A stretch of 64,000 nt of DNA. It comes from CAWCDJ01 sp963796675. GTDB lineage: Bacteria; Acidobacteriota; Terriglobia; Bryobacterales; Bryobacteraceae. The notes beneath the pieces were generated by a model, which had not been told where the DNA came from, ran no database searches, and worked only from the letters and a program-made list of their open reading frames with translations. Within the stretch, counting starts at the first letter, position 1. Every line of letters begins with the position of its first letter. Below are positions 25,876-33,268 of this stretch, piece after piece. The translations under genes were made by a program, and so were the position numbers. The DNA is taken from contig CAWCMS010000005.1 in the NCBI GenBank assembly GCA_963796675.1, forward strand, positions 1 through 64,000. The letters run 5' to 3'.

Positions 25876-27723
25876 ATGGAGCAGCGGGGCTGGAAAAGCA
25901 CGGCGTCCTACCTCCTGTTGCTGGCGGGCGCCTATGTAGTCGCCGTCGCCGGAAGCTGGCTATTCGGTGGGCCCTGGGATAATGCCGTCTATGACGAAAT
26001 GTTCAGACGGTACCAGCCGAAGGCCTGGCCGACGGAATCGGCACTGCTGGTCTTCGATGAGCGGACCCTCGACTGGGTGCCGGGCGGCATGCAGGGGATC
26101 CGCCGGCCCCTGGCGCAGGCCCTGAGACTGGTCTCGGCGGCCAAGCCCAAAGCGGTCGCGGTCGATATCATCCTTTCCAACCGTACCGATCCCGCAGTAG
26201 ATGCAGACCTCGCCTCCGCCTTTCGCTCCACCCCCAACCTGGTGCTATCGAGTCAATTGGTGGGCGATGGCTGGGAACATCCCTTGCCCGAATTCGCGGC
26301 GGCCGGGGTGACCGGCCACGTCCACGCGCAGCCCGACGCAGGCGACGCCATTACCCGTTCGATCCCCCTGCAGGAGGTCCACGGGCACGAACGGCTGTGG
26401 GCGCTCTCGCTCGAAGCGTTCCGGCTCAGCCGGCATGCCGATATCATCGAATCTCCGGGCGATTTGCAGATTGGCCGCACCGACATCCCCACTACCGGGG
26501 TCCGCCGGCTGATGCGCGTCCGCTACGTCCCGCCGTCGTTGCTGCTGCCGCGGGTGACCGTCAAGCAGCTTTTGGAAAACCCCGCGCTGGCTTCCGTGTT
26601 TACAGGCAAAGTGGCATTCGTGGGAGTCACGGCCCAGACCGAGCACGACCGGTTGTTCTCACCGTATTCGAACGGCACCCCCACCAGCGGGATCGAAATC
26701 AATGCCGACGCCTTCGAGACCATGTCCTCGGGCCAGTTCATCCGGGACACCGACCTGATCTGGGTCGTGCTGTGGGCCCTGGCGCTAGTGGCGGCCTCGG
26801 GCGCGGCCTTCCGCTACCTGCCGGGCTGGGCGGCGTATGCGGCGGCGGTGGCCATCCTGGCCGCGGCGTCGGTGGCGCCGTACGTCCTTTTCACGCACGG
26901 CCGCGTCTTTTCCTGTGCGACATCGGTTTCGGCGGCATGGTTCGGCGCCATCACGGCGGCGGCCTACTATCACCTGGTGGTGCGGCGCAGCCTGCGGCGC
27001 AGCGAGGCGCAGCGCACCCGCTATCAACAGGCCATGCACTTCGTGACGCACGAGATGCGGACGCCGCTTTCGGCCATCCAGGGGTCGAGCGAGCTGATCT
27101 CCCGCTACAGCCTGACTGAGGCGAAGCGCAAGCAGGTCGCCGAGCTGATCAATTCGGAATCGAAGCGCCTGGCGCGCATGGTGGAGATCTTCCTCAACGT
27201 GGAGCGGCTTTCAGCCGGCCAGATGGAACTGAAACACGAGGCGATCTCGGTCAAGGATATGGTGGAAATCTGCGCGGTACGAGTGCAGCCGCTGGCCGAA
27301 AGGAAGCGCATCGAAGTAACGCTCGAACCCATTGGCGACCAACTTCGACTTACCGGAGACCGCGAACTGATGGAGTATGCCTGCTACAATCTACTTACTA
27401 ACGCAGTGAAATACTCTCCGCAACACACCGAAGTCACGGTGCGTGCCTGGTGCGAGAGCAGCCATGTCCGGGTAGCCGTGAAAGATCAGGGGATCGGCAT
27501 GGACCACAAGGAAGTGAAACAGATCTTTCGCAAGTTCTACCGCACCAAAAAAGCGGAGGAATCGGGCGAAGCGGGCACCGGGATCGGGCTTTCCATCGTC
27601 CAACAGATTGTGGAACAGCATGGAGGAACCATCGACGTGGTGAGCCAGCCCGGAGCGGGCTCCTGCTTCACGCTGGTGCTGCCGGCGGCCGCGCCTGTCT
27701 CCGCTGCCGCGGAACAACATTAG
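25876..27723 (+). CDS. CHASE2-domain sensor histidine kinase
   Basis: 615 residues. One N-terminal helix (YLLLLAGAYVVAVAGSWLF) is followed by a periplasmic CHASE2 domain of about 270 residues (LVFDERTLDWVPGG, VAVDIILSNR, GKVAFVGVTAQTEHD, SPYSNGTPTSGIEINADA). Three helices follow near residues 295-370. The HisKA domain has FVTHEMRTPLSAIQG with phospho-His H392; the ATPase has NLLTNAVKYSP (N box), VKDQGIGM, GTGIGLSIVQQIVEQHGG and GSCFTLVLP. It senses an unknown extracytoplasmic signal. GGGAGGG abuts the ATG with almost no spacing, an unusual initiation context. The stop is followed at once by the regulator's ATG. Confidence 0.9.
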   Translation: MEQRGWKSTASYLLLLAGAYVVAVAGSWLFGGPWDNAVYDEMFRRYQPKAWPTESALLVFDERTLDWVPGGMQGIRRPLAQALRLVSAAKPKAVAVDIILSNRTDPAVDADLASAFRSTPNLVLSSQLVGDGWEHPLPEFAAAGVTGHVHAQPDAGDAITRSIPLQEVHGHERLWALSLEAFRLSRHADIIESPGDLQIGRTDIPTTGVRRLMRVRYVPPSLLLPRVTVKQLLENPALASVFTGKVAFVGVTAQTEHDRLFSPYSNGTPTSGIEINADAFETMSSGQFIRDTDLIWVVLWALALVAASGAAFRYLPGWAAYAAAVAILAAASVAPYVLFTHGRVFSCATSVSAAWFGAITAAAYYHLVVRRSLRRSEAQRTRYQQAMHFVTHEMRTPLSAIQGSSELISRYSLTEAKRKQVAELINSESKRLARMVEIFLNVERLSAGQMELKHEAISVKDMVEICAVRVQPLAERKRIEVTLEPIGDQLRLTGDRELMEYACYNLLTNAVKYSPQHTEVTVRAWCESSHVRVAVKDQGIGMDHKEVKQIFRKFYRTKKAEESGEAGTGIGLSIVQQIVEQHGGTIDVVSQPGAGSCFTLVLPAAAPVSAAAEQH

Positions 27724-29028
27724 ATGCAGAAACTACTCTTAGTCGAAGACGACCCGGCGCTGCAGTTCACGATTCAGACGGCCCTCGAAGAAAAAGGATA
27801 TGAGGTGGATGCCGTCTCCACTACGGGCGAGGCGATCGACCGGCTGAGCGACGGCTCCTATCCAATCGTAATCTCCGACATCTACGTGGACGAGCGCACC
27901 GGGCTCGACGTGCTCAACGCCGCCAAGAAGCGCGATCCGCACTGCTCCGTAATCCTCATGACCGGCCGCGGCACCATGGAGACCGTAATGGCCGCGACGC
28001 GCGGCGGGGTCTTCGATTACATCGCGAAACCGTTCGATCTCGATGTGATGATCGAAGCGGTCGAACGCGCCGAGGCTGCCCGCATGCCCGCCGACGATGA
28101 GGCTGAATCGGAGGAACTGCCGGAGAGCCAGATGATCGGCACGGCGCCGGCGATGATCGAGATCTATAAGAAGGTCTCGCGGGTGGCGCCGACCACGGCT
28201 ACCGTAATCATCGAAGGCGAAACCGGCACCGGCAAGGAACTGGTGGCGCGCATGATCCACAGCTTCAGCCAGCGCGCGTCGCAGCCCTTCGTGCCGGTGG
28301 ATTGCGGGGCGATTCCGCCGTCCTTGCTCGAAAGCGAACTGTTCGGCGCCATGCGCGGCGCGTTCACCGGCGCCGACCGCGACCGCATCGGCATCTTCGA
28401 ATCGGCCAACCGCGGAACGGTGTTTCTGGACGAGATCGGCGACATCGAGGCGGATTTTCAGGTGAAGCTGCTGCGCTTCCTTCAGGAGCGGGAGATCCGC
28501 CCGGTAGGCGCCGCGAGGCCGAAGGAAGTGGACGTGCGGGTGATCGCGGCGACCAACCGCAATCTTCAGCAGATGACCGATGAAGGCAAGTTCCGCCTGG
28601 ACCTCTGGTACCGGTTGAACGTGGTGCGGATCGTGCTGCCGCCGTTGCGCGACCGCCGCCACGATATCCCGCTGCTGGCGCGGTTCTTCGTCAATAAGTA
28701 CAACGAGCGCTACAACCGCGACGTGAAACTGATGGATTCGGGCGTGCGCGCGCTGCAGGATTACACCTGGCCGGGCAACGTGAGGCAACTGCAGCACCTG
28801 ATCGAGCGCCTGACGGTGCTGGCCGACCGCGTGGATGCCGAAGCCGTGCATGAAGCGCTGACCATCATGGAATCGCGCGAAAAGCCGGTCGATACCCTGG
28901 CCGACGCCGAGGAAGAGCAGATCCGCCGGGTGCTGGCCGCCACGGGCGGAAATAAGAGCAAGGCCGCGCAGATTCTCGGCATCGAGCGCAAGACCCTCTA
29001 CCGCAAGCTCGAGCGGATGAAACTGTAA
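27724..29028 (+). CDS. Sigma-54-dependent response regulator (NtrC family)
   Basis: 434 residues. The receiver domain has acidic pair ED near residue 8-10, phospho-Asp D52 (VISDIYVD), and Lys in AKPFD. The AAA+ domain has GETGTGKEL (Walker A), RGAFTGAD (GAFTGA loop contacting sigma-54), VFLDEIGD (Walker B), and ATNRNLQQM. The C-terminal Fis-type helix-turn-helix is KSKAAQILGIERKTLYRKL. All parts are present, so it should activate sigma-54 promoters when phosphorylated by the CHASE2 kinase encoded immediately upstream. ESELFGAMRGAFTGA departs from the usual H-V-K-G spacing only mildly. No -24/-12 promoter was located with confidence in the window. Confidence 0.92.
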   Translation: MQKLLLVEDDPALQFTIQTALEEKGYEVDAVSTTGEAIDRLSDGSYPIVISDIYVDERTGLDVLNAAKKRDPHCSVILMTGRGTMETVMAATRGGVFDYIAKPFDLDVMIEAVERAEAARMPADDEAESEELPESQMIGTAPAMIEIYKKVSRVAPTTATVIIEGETGTGKELVARMIHSFSQRASQPFVPVDCGAIPPSLLESELFGAMRGAFTGADRDRIGIFESANRGTVFLDEIGDIEADFQVKLLRFLQEREIRPVGAARPKEVDVRVIAATNRNLQQMTDEGKFRLDLWYRLNVVRIVLPPLRDRRHDIPLLARFFVNKYNERYNRDVKLMDSGVRALQDYTWPGNVRQLQHLIERLTVLADRVDAEAVHEALTIMESREKPVDTLADAEEEQIRRVLAATGGNKSKAAQILGIERKTLYRKLERMKL

Positions 29029-29089
29029 CCAGTTGCTCGTTCAGCCTGACACATGGGTTTGTGGGGCGACAATCCTGGCCGCAGCCGCC

Positions 29090-29638
29090 TTATAGGCGGC
29101 TTCTTACGCTCGACCACAGATACTCCCGGGCATCGGCGACCAAACCCGCAGTGACCGGATTCTCTTCTACATAAGTTCGAATGCGGTCGAATTCTGCCGC
29201 GGATCGTACCCAATGGTCGTAGCTTTCGTCCTGCCAAAAAGCTTGACCGTGACTGCCCATCCACTCATTCGCCCGGTAAGCGGTGAATCCTTTCAACGGC
29301 GCCAACCAACTCCTTGCCACGACCTTCGGTGTAACCAGAAGGTGAACATGGTTGGGCATCACGACAAATGCGTGCAACTGGTATCGTCGAAACTTGCGCT
29401 GCCCATCGAGCAACGCACCTACTACCAAGTCGGCGATTTCCGGGCGGCGCAGATGGAGTGGGCCGCTCGCCCCGCGATCCAGGAGCCGATCCATCGCCAC
29501 GAATGCCTTTCCCGACGAGGACACACCCTGCGGATGGAACACACGATTTCCCGGAAGACTGCCATGGAGGCGGAACGCGACAAAAAGAGGCTCATCGATA
29601 GTGTCCCAGTGCGGGAGCCGCCGTTCATAGTGCCGCAT
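29090..29638 (-). CDS. REP-associated tyrosine transposase (RAYT, Y1/IS200-like)
   Basis: 182 residues, usual RAYT length. Motifs: LFVAFRLHGSLP at the first strand, FVVMPNHVHLLVTP with the H-x-H metal site, QAFWQDESYDHWVR, and TYVEENPVTAGLV with the catalytic Tyr region. These are single-strand DNA HUH nucleases that cut at REP hairpins. The last codons and TAA stop lie inside the adjoining REP stem (29090-29102), so element and gene are physically fused. A GTG/ATG start near 29638 is chosen as the first in-frame start with full N-terminal motif. Confidence 0.85.
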   Translation of the reverse strand: MRHYERRLPHWDTIDEPLFVAFRLHGSLPGNRVFHPQGVSSSGKAFVAMDRLLDRGASGPLHLRRPEIADLVVGALLDGQRKFRRYQLHAFVVMPNHVHLLVTPKVVARSWLAPLKGFTAYRANEWMGSHGQAFWQDESYDHWVRSAAEFDRIRTYVEENPVTAGLVADAREYLWSSVRSRL

Positions 29639-29688
29639 TCACATGCTGGTGTCTGCTCCGGCAAAAACTTCTTGGAAAAGTATGGAGC

Positions 29689-29731
29689 AAGCCGCCTGAA
29701 AGGCGGCTGCGGCCAGGATTGGCCGCCCCAC
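29689..29731 (+). repeat. REP palindrome, copy 2 (upstream of RAYT)
   Basis: Stem AGCCGCCT-GAA-AGGCGGCT followed by GCGGCCAGGATTGGCCGCCCCAC. It matches the reverse complement of 29061-29102 at all but a few positions and lies 10 bases from the end of the ArsC-like gene, so it may also end that transcript. Confidence 0.75.
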
Positions 29732-29740
29732 CTTTGGCAA

Positions 29741-30073
29741 CTAGCCGAACGCCTGATAGGCCTCCGGATCGAAACCGAGTAGGATCTTGCCATCCTTGAC
29801 CAGGATCGGGCGCTTGATCAGGTTCGGGTTTTCCGACATCAGCTTCAGCGCTTCCTCCCGGGGCGGCGGATTGTCCTTCATGCCGCGCTCGCGGTAGAGC
29901 TCGTTGCGCGTGTTCAGGAATTCCTTGTAGTCACGCTTGCCGATCAGCTTTTCCAGTTCGGCGACCGGGAGGCCGCGGTTGAGGTCGATCTCCTCGAACC
30001 GGGCGCCATTTTCGCGAAGCAAACTCTTCGCTTTGCGGCAGGTGGTTCAAGTGGGCTTCAGGTAGAGCTTCAT
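29741..30073 (-). CDS. ArsC/Spx-family thioredoxin-fold protein, probable selenoprotein (UxxC)
   Basis: ATG at 30071-30073 starts MKLYLKPT, then TGA at 30047-30049, then TTCRKAKSLLRENGARFEEI and on to TAG: 110 codons, the standard length for this family. ArsC/Spx/YffB proteins begin ...Y..P.CxxCrkA; the TGA replaces exactly the first Cys, leaving U9-x-x-C12. Later family features are intact: DLNRGLPVAELEKLIGK, then LNTRNELYRE, and PILVKDGKILLGFD with the cis-Pro block RPI. A stem-loop suited to selenocysteine insertion lies just downstream of the TGA. Likely a thiol/selenol redox enzyme; arsenate reduction is not proven. Without Sec it would restart at a TTG (30022) and lack the active site. 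The ATG overlaps a decayed ABC-gene end as TGATG. Confidence 0.75.
30014..30049 (-). promoter_or_regulatory. Candidate bacterial SECIS element with UGA codon
   Basis: On the minus strand the TGA (30049-30047) is followed after 15 bases by GCGAAG-AGTTTG-CTTCGC (30031-30014), a perfect 6-bp stem with a 6-base loop. The loop begins 22 bases after the TGA and has G in its second position. Known bacterial SECIS rules (apical loop about 16-37 bases after UGA, small loop, G among the first two loop bases) are met. A lower GCC/GGC pairing (near 30040 and 30005) could extend it. Prediction by eye only. Confidence 0.55.
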
Positions 30074-30076
30074 CAA

Positions 30077-30110
30077 AGCCAGTTTAGATCGGCGTGGCGC
30101 TAGCCGGTCA
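30077..30110. repeat. 34-bp direct repeat, copy A: relic of ABC ATPase 3' end
   Basis: 31 of 34 bases match 30919-30952, the last codons of the ABC ATPase gene (L-T-G-E-R-Y-A-D-L-N-W-L-stop). Read in the same frame on the minus strand, this copy gives L-T-G-stop-R-H-A-D-L-N-W-L-TGA, and that TGA overlaps the ATG of the ArsC-like gene. So it is a decayed duplicate of the gene end. Confidence 0.7.
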
Positions 30111-30112
30111 GC

Positions 30113-30148
30113 GCGGGCGGGACGGAGTTAAGGCCCAGTCCCGCCCGC
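30113..30148. terminator. Strong GC hairpin, possible terminator of the beta-barrel gene
   Basis: Perfect 11-bp inverted repeat GCGGGCGGGAC...GTCCCGCCCGC with a 14-base loop, 20 bases past the stop of the leftward beta-barrel gene. No T run follows on the minus strand, so it is at best a factor-dependent or weak terminator. Confidence 0.45.
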
Positions 30149-30167
30149 ATCTCTTACCTGGTAAGGG

Positions 30168-30794
30168 CTACCACCGGAAACCGAACGTCACGGGGATATA
30201 GTCTACGTGAGAGTTCGCCATGTAAATGTGATCGTATCGGGCTTCCGCGAAAATTTTTCCACGGTGTTTGGTGCCGATTGCGATGCCGGCGCCCACGTCC
30301 ACGCCGGGCCGGTTGACGGAATAGGAGCCCAGGATCTGCGCCGTCGGAACCGCCGCCGGATAGAAGCCGAAGAACGGATTATAGGCTGTTACGATCGCGA
30401 CCGATGGCTGTGTAAACTCCTGATACCAGTGGAACAAGCCGCCGCCCCCCGTCAGGTAGAAATCCACGTGGCCGTGCGGATTCAAATGGACTACAGGGTC
30501 GATGGTGGCAGAAAAGATGTGTACGTCTCCGTCCGGTGCGCCGATGTTCGCGAGCGTGGCCTGGTTGATGCCGAACTGGTTGTAGCCCAGGTTGAGCATG
30601 GCTCCGATGTGATCGGTAAAATTGACGCCGGCGCCTCCACGAAGATTCCAGCCGTTGTCGAGATTGCGGCCGGTATTCCCCATCGATTGAGTGAAACCGC
30701 CGCCGATAGCAAACGAGAACCTGGGTGCTTCCTGAGCGGCGAGCACGCCGGCGGCTAAAAAGACACAACACGAGCTTAAGACGAAGTGCTTCAT
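30168..30794 (-). CDS. Outer membrane beta-barrel protein
   Basis: 208 residues. A signal peptide (FVLSSCCVFLAAGVLAAQ) is followed by alternating strands with aromatic ends: FSFAIGGGFTQS, WNLRGGAGVNFTDHIGAMLN, LGYNQFGI, VDFYLTGGGGLFHWY, GVDVGAGIAIGTK, and a terminal GKIFAEARYDHIYM...YIPVTFGFRW with the C-terminal aromatic expected for Bam recognition. It resembles the OMP_b-brl (OmpA-N/OmpX-like) eight-strand group. It lies between two copies of a 34-bp repeat that interrupts the ABC operon, suggesting a later insertion. Function unknown. Confidence 0.75.
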   Translation of the reverse strand: MKHFVLSSCCVFLAAGVLAAQEAPRFSFAIGGGFTQSMGNTGRNLDNGWNLRGGAGVNFTDHIGAMLNLGYNQFGINQATLANIGAPDGDVHIFSATIDPVVHLNPHGHVDFYLTGGGGLFHWYQEFTQPSVAIVTAYNPFFGFYPAAVPTAQILGSYSVNRPGVDVGAGIAIGTKHRGKIFAEARYDHIYMANSHVDYIPVTFGFRW

Positions 30795-30822
30795 TTGGAA
30801 TGTTTTCCCCCTAAATCGTGAT

Positions 30823-30842
30823 CAGTGCCGAATGAGGCACTG
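30823..30842. promoter_or_regulatory. Hairpin upstream of the beta-barrel gene
   Basis: CAGTGCC-GAATGA-GGCACTG, a perfect 7-bp stem with a 6-base loop, 29 bases upstream of the leftward beta-barrel ATG. It could be an operator or leader structure, or end the ABC transcript. Only the symmetry is seen. Confidence 0.35.
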
Positions 30843-30915
30843 TTGAGGAGGAGATTTGCAAGTGGACGTCCAACCGGGAGCCAAGTCTGGGCGGATTTTC
30901 ACGCCGGAGTCTTCG

Positions 30916-31683
30916 TCAGAGCCAGTTTAGATCGGCATAGCGCTCGCCGGTCAAATGCAGGAAGAGCGGTTCGAGGGCGCGGAAGCTCTTGCCGTCGAAC
31001 TCGATGGAGCCGTCGGCGGAAAGCGCGGTGATGTTGCCCTGCCAGACGAGTTTGCCGGGCCGGGTGATGATGGCCACCTCATCGCAAAGCCGCTCTACAG
31101 TTTCGAGCACATGGCTGGTGATGAAGACGGTGCGGCCCTGCTCGGTGAGGCGGCGCAGCCACTGCTTCATGAGCGCCACACCGGCCGGATCGATGCTCTC
31201 GAACGGCTCGTCGAGGAAGAGCACTTCGGGCGAGTGGATCACGGCGGCGGCGAAGGCCACGCGCTTCCGCATGCCGGTGCTGTACTCGGAAAGCGGCTTG
31301 CGCTTGTCGGTCAACTCCAGCGCGGCCAGCAGTTCGCCGACCCGTTTGCGCGTGGTCGATTCGTCCAGGCCGAACATCCGTGCCACGAAGGCCAGGAATT
31401 CGTGGGCGTAGAGGGGGTCGAACAGACCGAGCGTTTCCGGCATCACGCCCATCCGCCGCTTGAGCGCGGAGCTATCCGCGGAGAAGGGCTCGCCCAGGAT
31501 TTCGACCTTTCCGGCCGACGGGTCGAGCAGGCCCGTCAGGCATCCGATGGTGGTGCTCTTGCCGGAGCCGTTCGGCCCGAGGAAGCCGAACATGGACCCC
31601 TTCGGCACGTCCAGCGAGAGGTCTTCTACGGCCACGACGTTGCCGTATTTCTTTACGAGGTTCGAAATTCGGATCGCTTCCAT
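30916..31683 (-). CDS. ABC transporter ATP-binding protein
   Basis: 255 residues. Walker A GPNGSGKST near residue 36-44, Q-loop region MGVMPETLGLFDPLYAHE, signature YSTGMRKRVAFAAA (a TGMRKR variant usual for ABC-2-type exporters), Walker B VLFLDEPFESID, and H-loop ITSHVLETVERLCDEVAII. It powers the permease encoded 3 bases upstream. The operon order serS - permease - ATPase gives no substrate. The final 34 bases are duplicated before the ArsC-like gene. Confidence 0.9.
   Translation of the reverse strand: MEAIRISNLVKKYGNVVAVEDLSLDVPKGSMFGFLGPNGSGKSTTIGCLTGLLDPSAGKVEILGEPFSADSSALKRRMGVMPETLGLFDPLYAHEFLAFVARMFGLDESTTRKRVGELLAALELTDKRKPLSEYSTGMRKRVAFAAAVIHSPEVLFLDEPFESIDPAGVALMKQWLRRLTEQGRTVFITSHVLETVERLCDEVAIITRPGKLVWQGNITALSADGSIEFDGKSFRALEPLFLHLTGERYADLNWL
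30919..30952. repeat. 34-bp direct repeat, copy B (inside ABC ATPase 3' end)
   Basis: Intact copy encoding the C-terminal LTGERYADLNWL of the ATPase; 31 of 34 bases match copy A at 30077-30110, about 840 bases away. Together they flank the beta-barrel gene. Confidence 0.7.
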
Positions 31684-31686
31684 GTT

Positions 31687-33261
31687 TCAGCCCCTTCCTT
31701 CTACAACGGCCAATAACCGTTCGCGGCGCTGCCGGAATAATCCCTGTGCGGCCCTCAGCGAGAAGACAAAAAACGCAACTGCCGCCAGGGCGGCTCCCAG
31801 GCCCGTCCACCAGTTGTGCGGCGAGACCACGGCGGGGGCCACTTGACGCAGAGCCAGCGGAAGCGCAATGGAAACCAGCACGCCGCCGATCAACACGATG
31901 TTTCCGCCGAGCGAGAGGTCGTTGCCGAAGCTGCTCGAATAGTTGCCCTTCTTCGGATTGAGCATGGAAACCCACAGGCCCAGGCCGTTAAACACAAACA
32001 GGCCCGTGATCGCGCTCGAGGCCAGCATCAGGACCATGCGCGCGTCGAAGGCGACCGGGGCAAGCGCAATCCAGCCCAGCAAAGCGACGGGGATGAGGAC
32101 CGCGCCCAGGAGGATCGAAGCGAAGGCGCCGGCCCGCAGGCTCGCCCCGGGGTCTCCGGGCAGAAGCAGGTAGCGCCGGAAGCCGCCTCCGGTATAGCCG
32201 TACTGGTTGACCGCGAAACGGGCCGTCCCCAGGAACGTCACCATCGGAAAGGTGCCGAGCGCGGCGACAAACAGCGCGTCGTCCCCACTCCTGGCTCGCG
32301 ACATATTGAAGGTCAGGAAGGCCACCAGCGGCAGCGCCAGGAAATACATGGCGCGGAAGCGGTTGTTCCGTACGTAGAAGCGCAGCCAGTGGGCCACGAA
32401 GGGCGCGTCGGCGGCCGGGAACAGCGCCGCCACCCTCTCATAGGGCGTCTCCCAGGAGACCTTCAACGTTTCCTCGCGCTGCACCGCCGGCGGACGGCTT
32501 TCCATGGTCACCAGCACCAGCAGCGCCGCGAGAATCCACACCAGCACCAACGCCAGCCCCCAAAGCGCCGCCGTGCCCGTATGCGACATCGCTGCGGCGG
32601 CGCCGAAGGGCGGCGTGTACCCTAGCGCCTCCAACAGCTTCGGCACCCATTCCGGATGCTTCTTGAACAGCGGTCCGGCCATCGAAGGCAGGAGCGACAG
32701 GCTCACAAACACGGCCAGAAGGACCACGGAGCCCGAACGCCGTTGCGTCAGCCGGTCGACTCCGGCGCCGATGACTCTCGCGATCAGGTAGTTGGCCAGA
32801 AATAGCAGGAGCACCGCCAGCACGCCCTGTCCGAACGGCGTGTTGCCGTAGATGTACAGCCCCGCGACCAGCCCCAGTTCCAGTAGCAGGAAGAAGGCCC
32901 AGAACGGGTCGACGATGCCGATGATATGGCGCACCAGGAAACGCTCGTGGGCGCGCAGCGGATAGCGGCGCAGTTCGAGGTCGGAGAAGATGTTGCTCAT
33001 TCCGAACCCCAAGGTGACGGAAGCCACCATCGCCTGCAGGAAGACCGAACCCAACACGATCCGCGCCACGAGTTCGGCTTTGCCGCTGCGTGCCGCCAGG
33101 ATGCCGGCGCCGAAGCCTCCGGAAACCAGCAGGGCCAGTACCATGACGAAAAGCAGGTAGCCGGCGAAGAAGAGCGCAATGCGCCCGTTGCGGGAGCGGG
33201 TCTTGGCCCAAAGCAGTTTGTAGCGAAGCCCCACCATCCCGCCGATTCGTTCTGTATTCAT
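31687..33261 (-). CDS. ABC-2-type transporter permease
   Basis: 524 residues with about ten to twelve hydrophobic segments (IALFFAGYLLFVMVLALLVSGG; GVLAVLLLFLANYLIARVIG; AALWGLALVLVWILAALLVLV; MYFLALPLVAFLTFNM; AALGTFPMVTFLGTARFAVNQYG; MVLMLASSAITGLFVFNGLG; GNIVLIGGVLVSIALPLAL). The NQYGYTGGGFRRYLLLPG loop is typical of acidobacterial ABC exporters of unknown cargo. It starts 7 bases after serS and is followed by its ATPase. About twice the length of single ABC-2 permeases, so one polypeptide may provide both halves. Confidence 0.8.
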   Translation of the reverse strand: MNTERIGGMVGLRYKLLWAKTRSRNGRIALFFAGYLLFVMVLALLVSGGFGAGILAARSGKAELVARIVLGSVFLQAMVASVTLGFGMSNIFSDLELRRYPLRAHERFLVRHIIGIVDPFWAFFLLLELGLVAGLYIYGNTPFGQGVLAVLLLFLANYLIARVIGAGVDRLTQRRSGSVVLLAVFVSLSLLPSMAGPLFKKHPEWVPKLLEALGYTPPFGAAAAMSHTGTAALWGLALVLVWILAALLVLVTMESRPPAVQREETLKVSWETPYERVAALFPAADAPFVAHWLRFYVRNNRFRAMYFLALPLVAFLTFNMSRARSGDDALFVAALGTFPMVTFLGTARFAVNQYGYTGGGFRRYLLLPGDPGASLRAGAFASILLGAVLIPVALLGWIALAPVAFDARMVLMLASSAITGLFVFNGLGLWVSMLNPKKGNYSSSFGNDLSLGGNIVLIGGVLVSIALPLALRQVAPAVVSPHNWWTGLGAALAAVAFFVFSLRAAQGLFRQRRERLLAVVEGRG

Positions 33262-33268
33262 GGCATGC

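Larger units (their letters stand above)
29061..29731 (-). mobile_element. REPtron-like unit: RAYT gene bracketed by inverted REP palindromes
   Basis: The unit begins GTGGGGCG (29061) and ends CGCCCCAC (29731). Each end holds a roughly 42-base REP with a stem of the type AGCCGCCT-nnn-AGGCGGCT followed by GCGGCCAGGATT: 29061-29102 (minus orientation) and 29689-29731 (plus orientation). Between them lies one transposase gene. A third, closely matching copy without a transposase lies at 56521-56562. The arrangement fits REP-associated tyrosine transposases, which are thought to move or maintain their flanking REPs. Confidence 0.75.
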
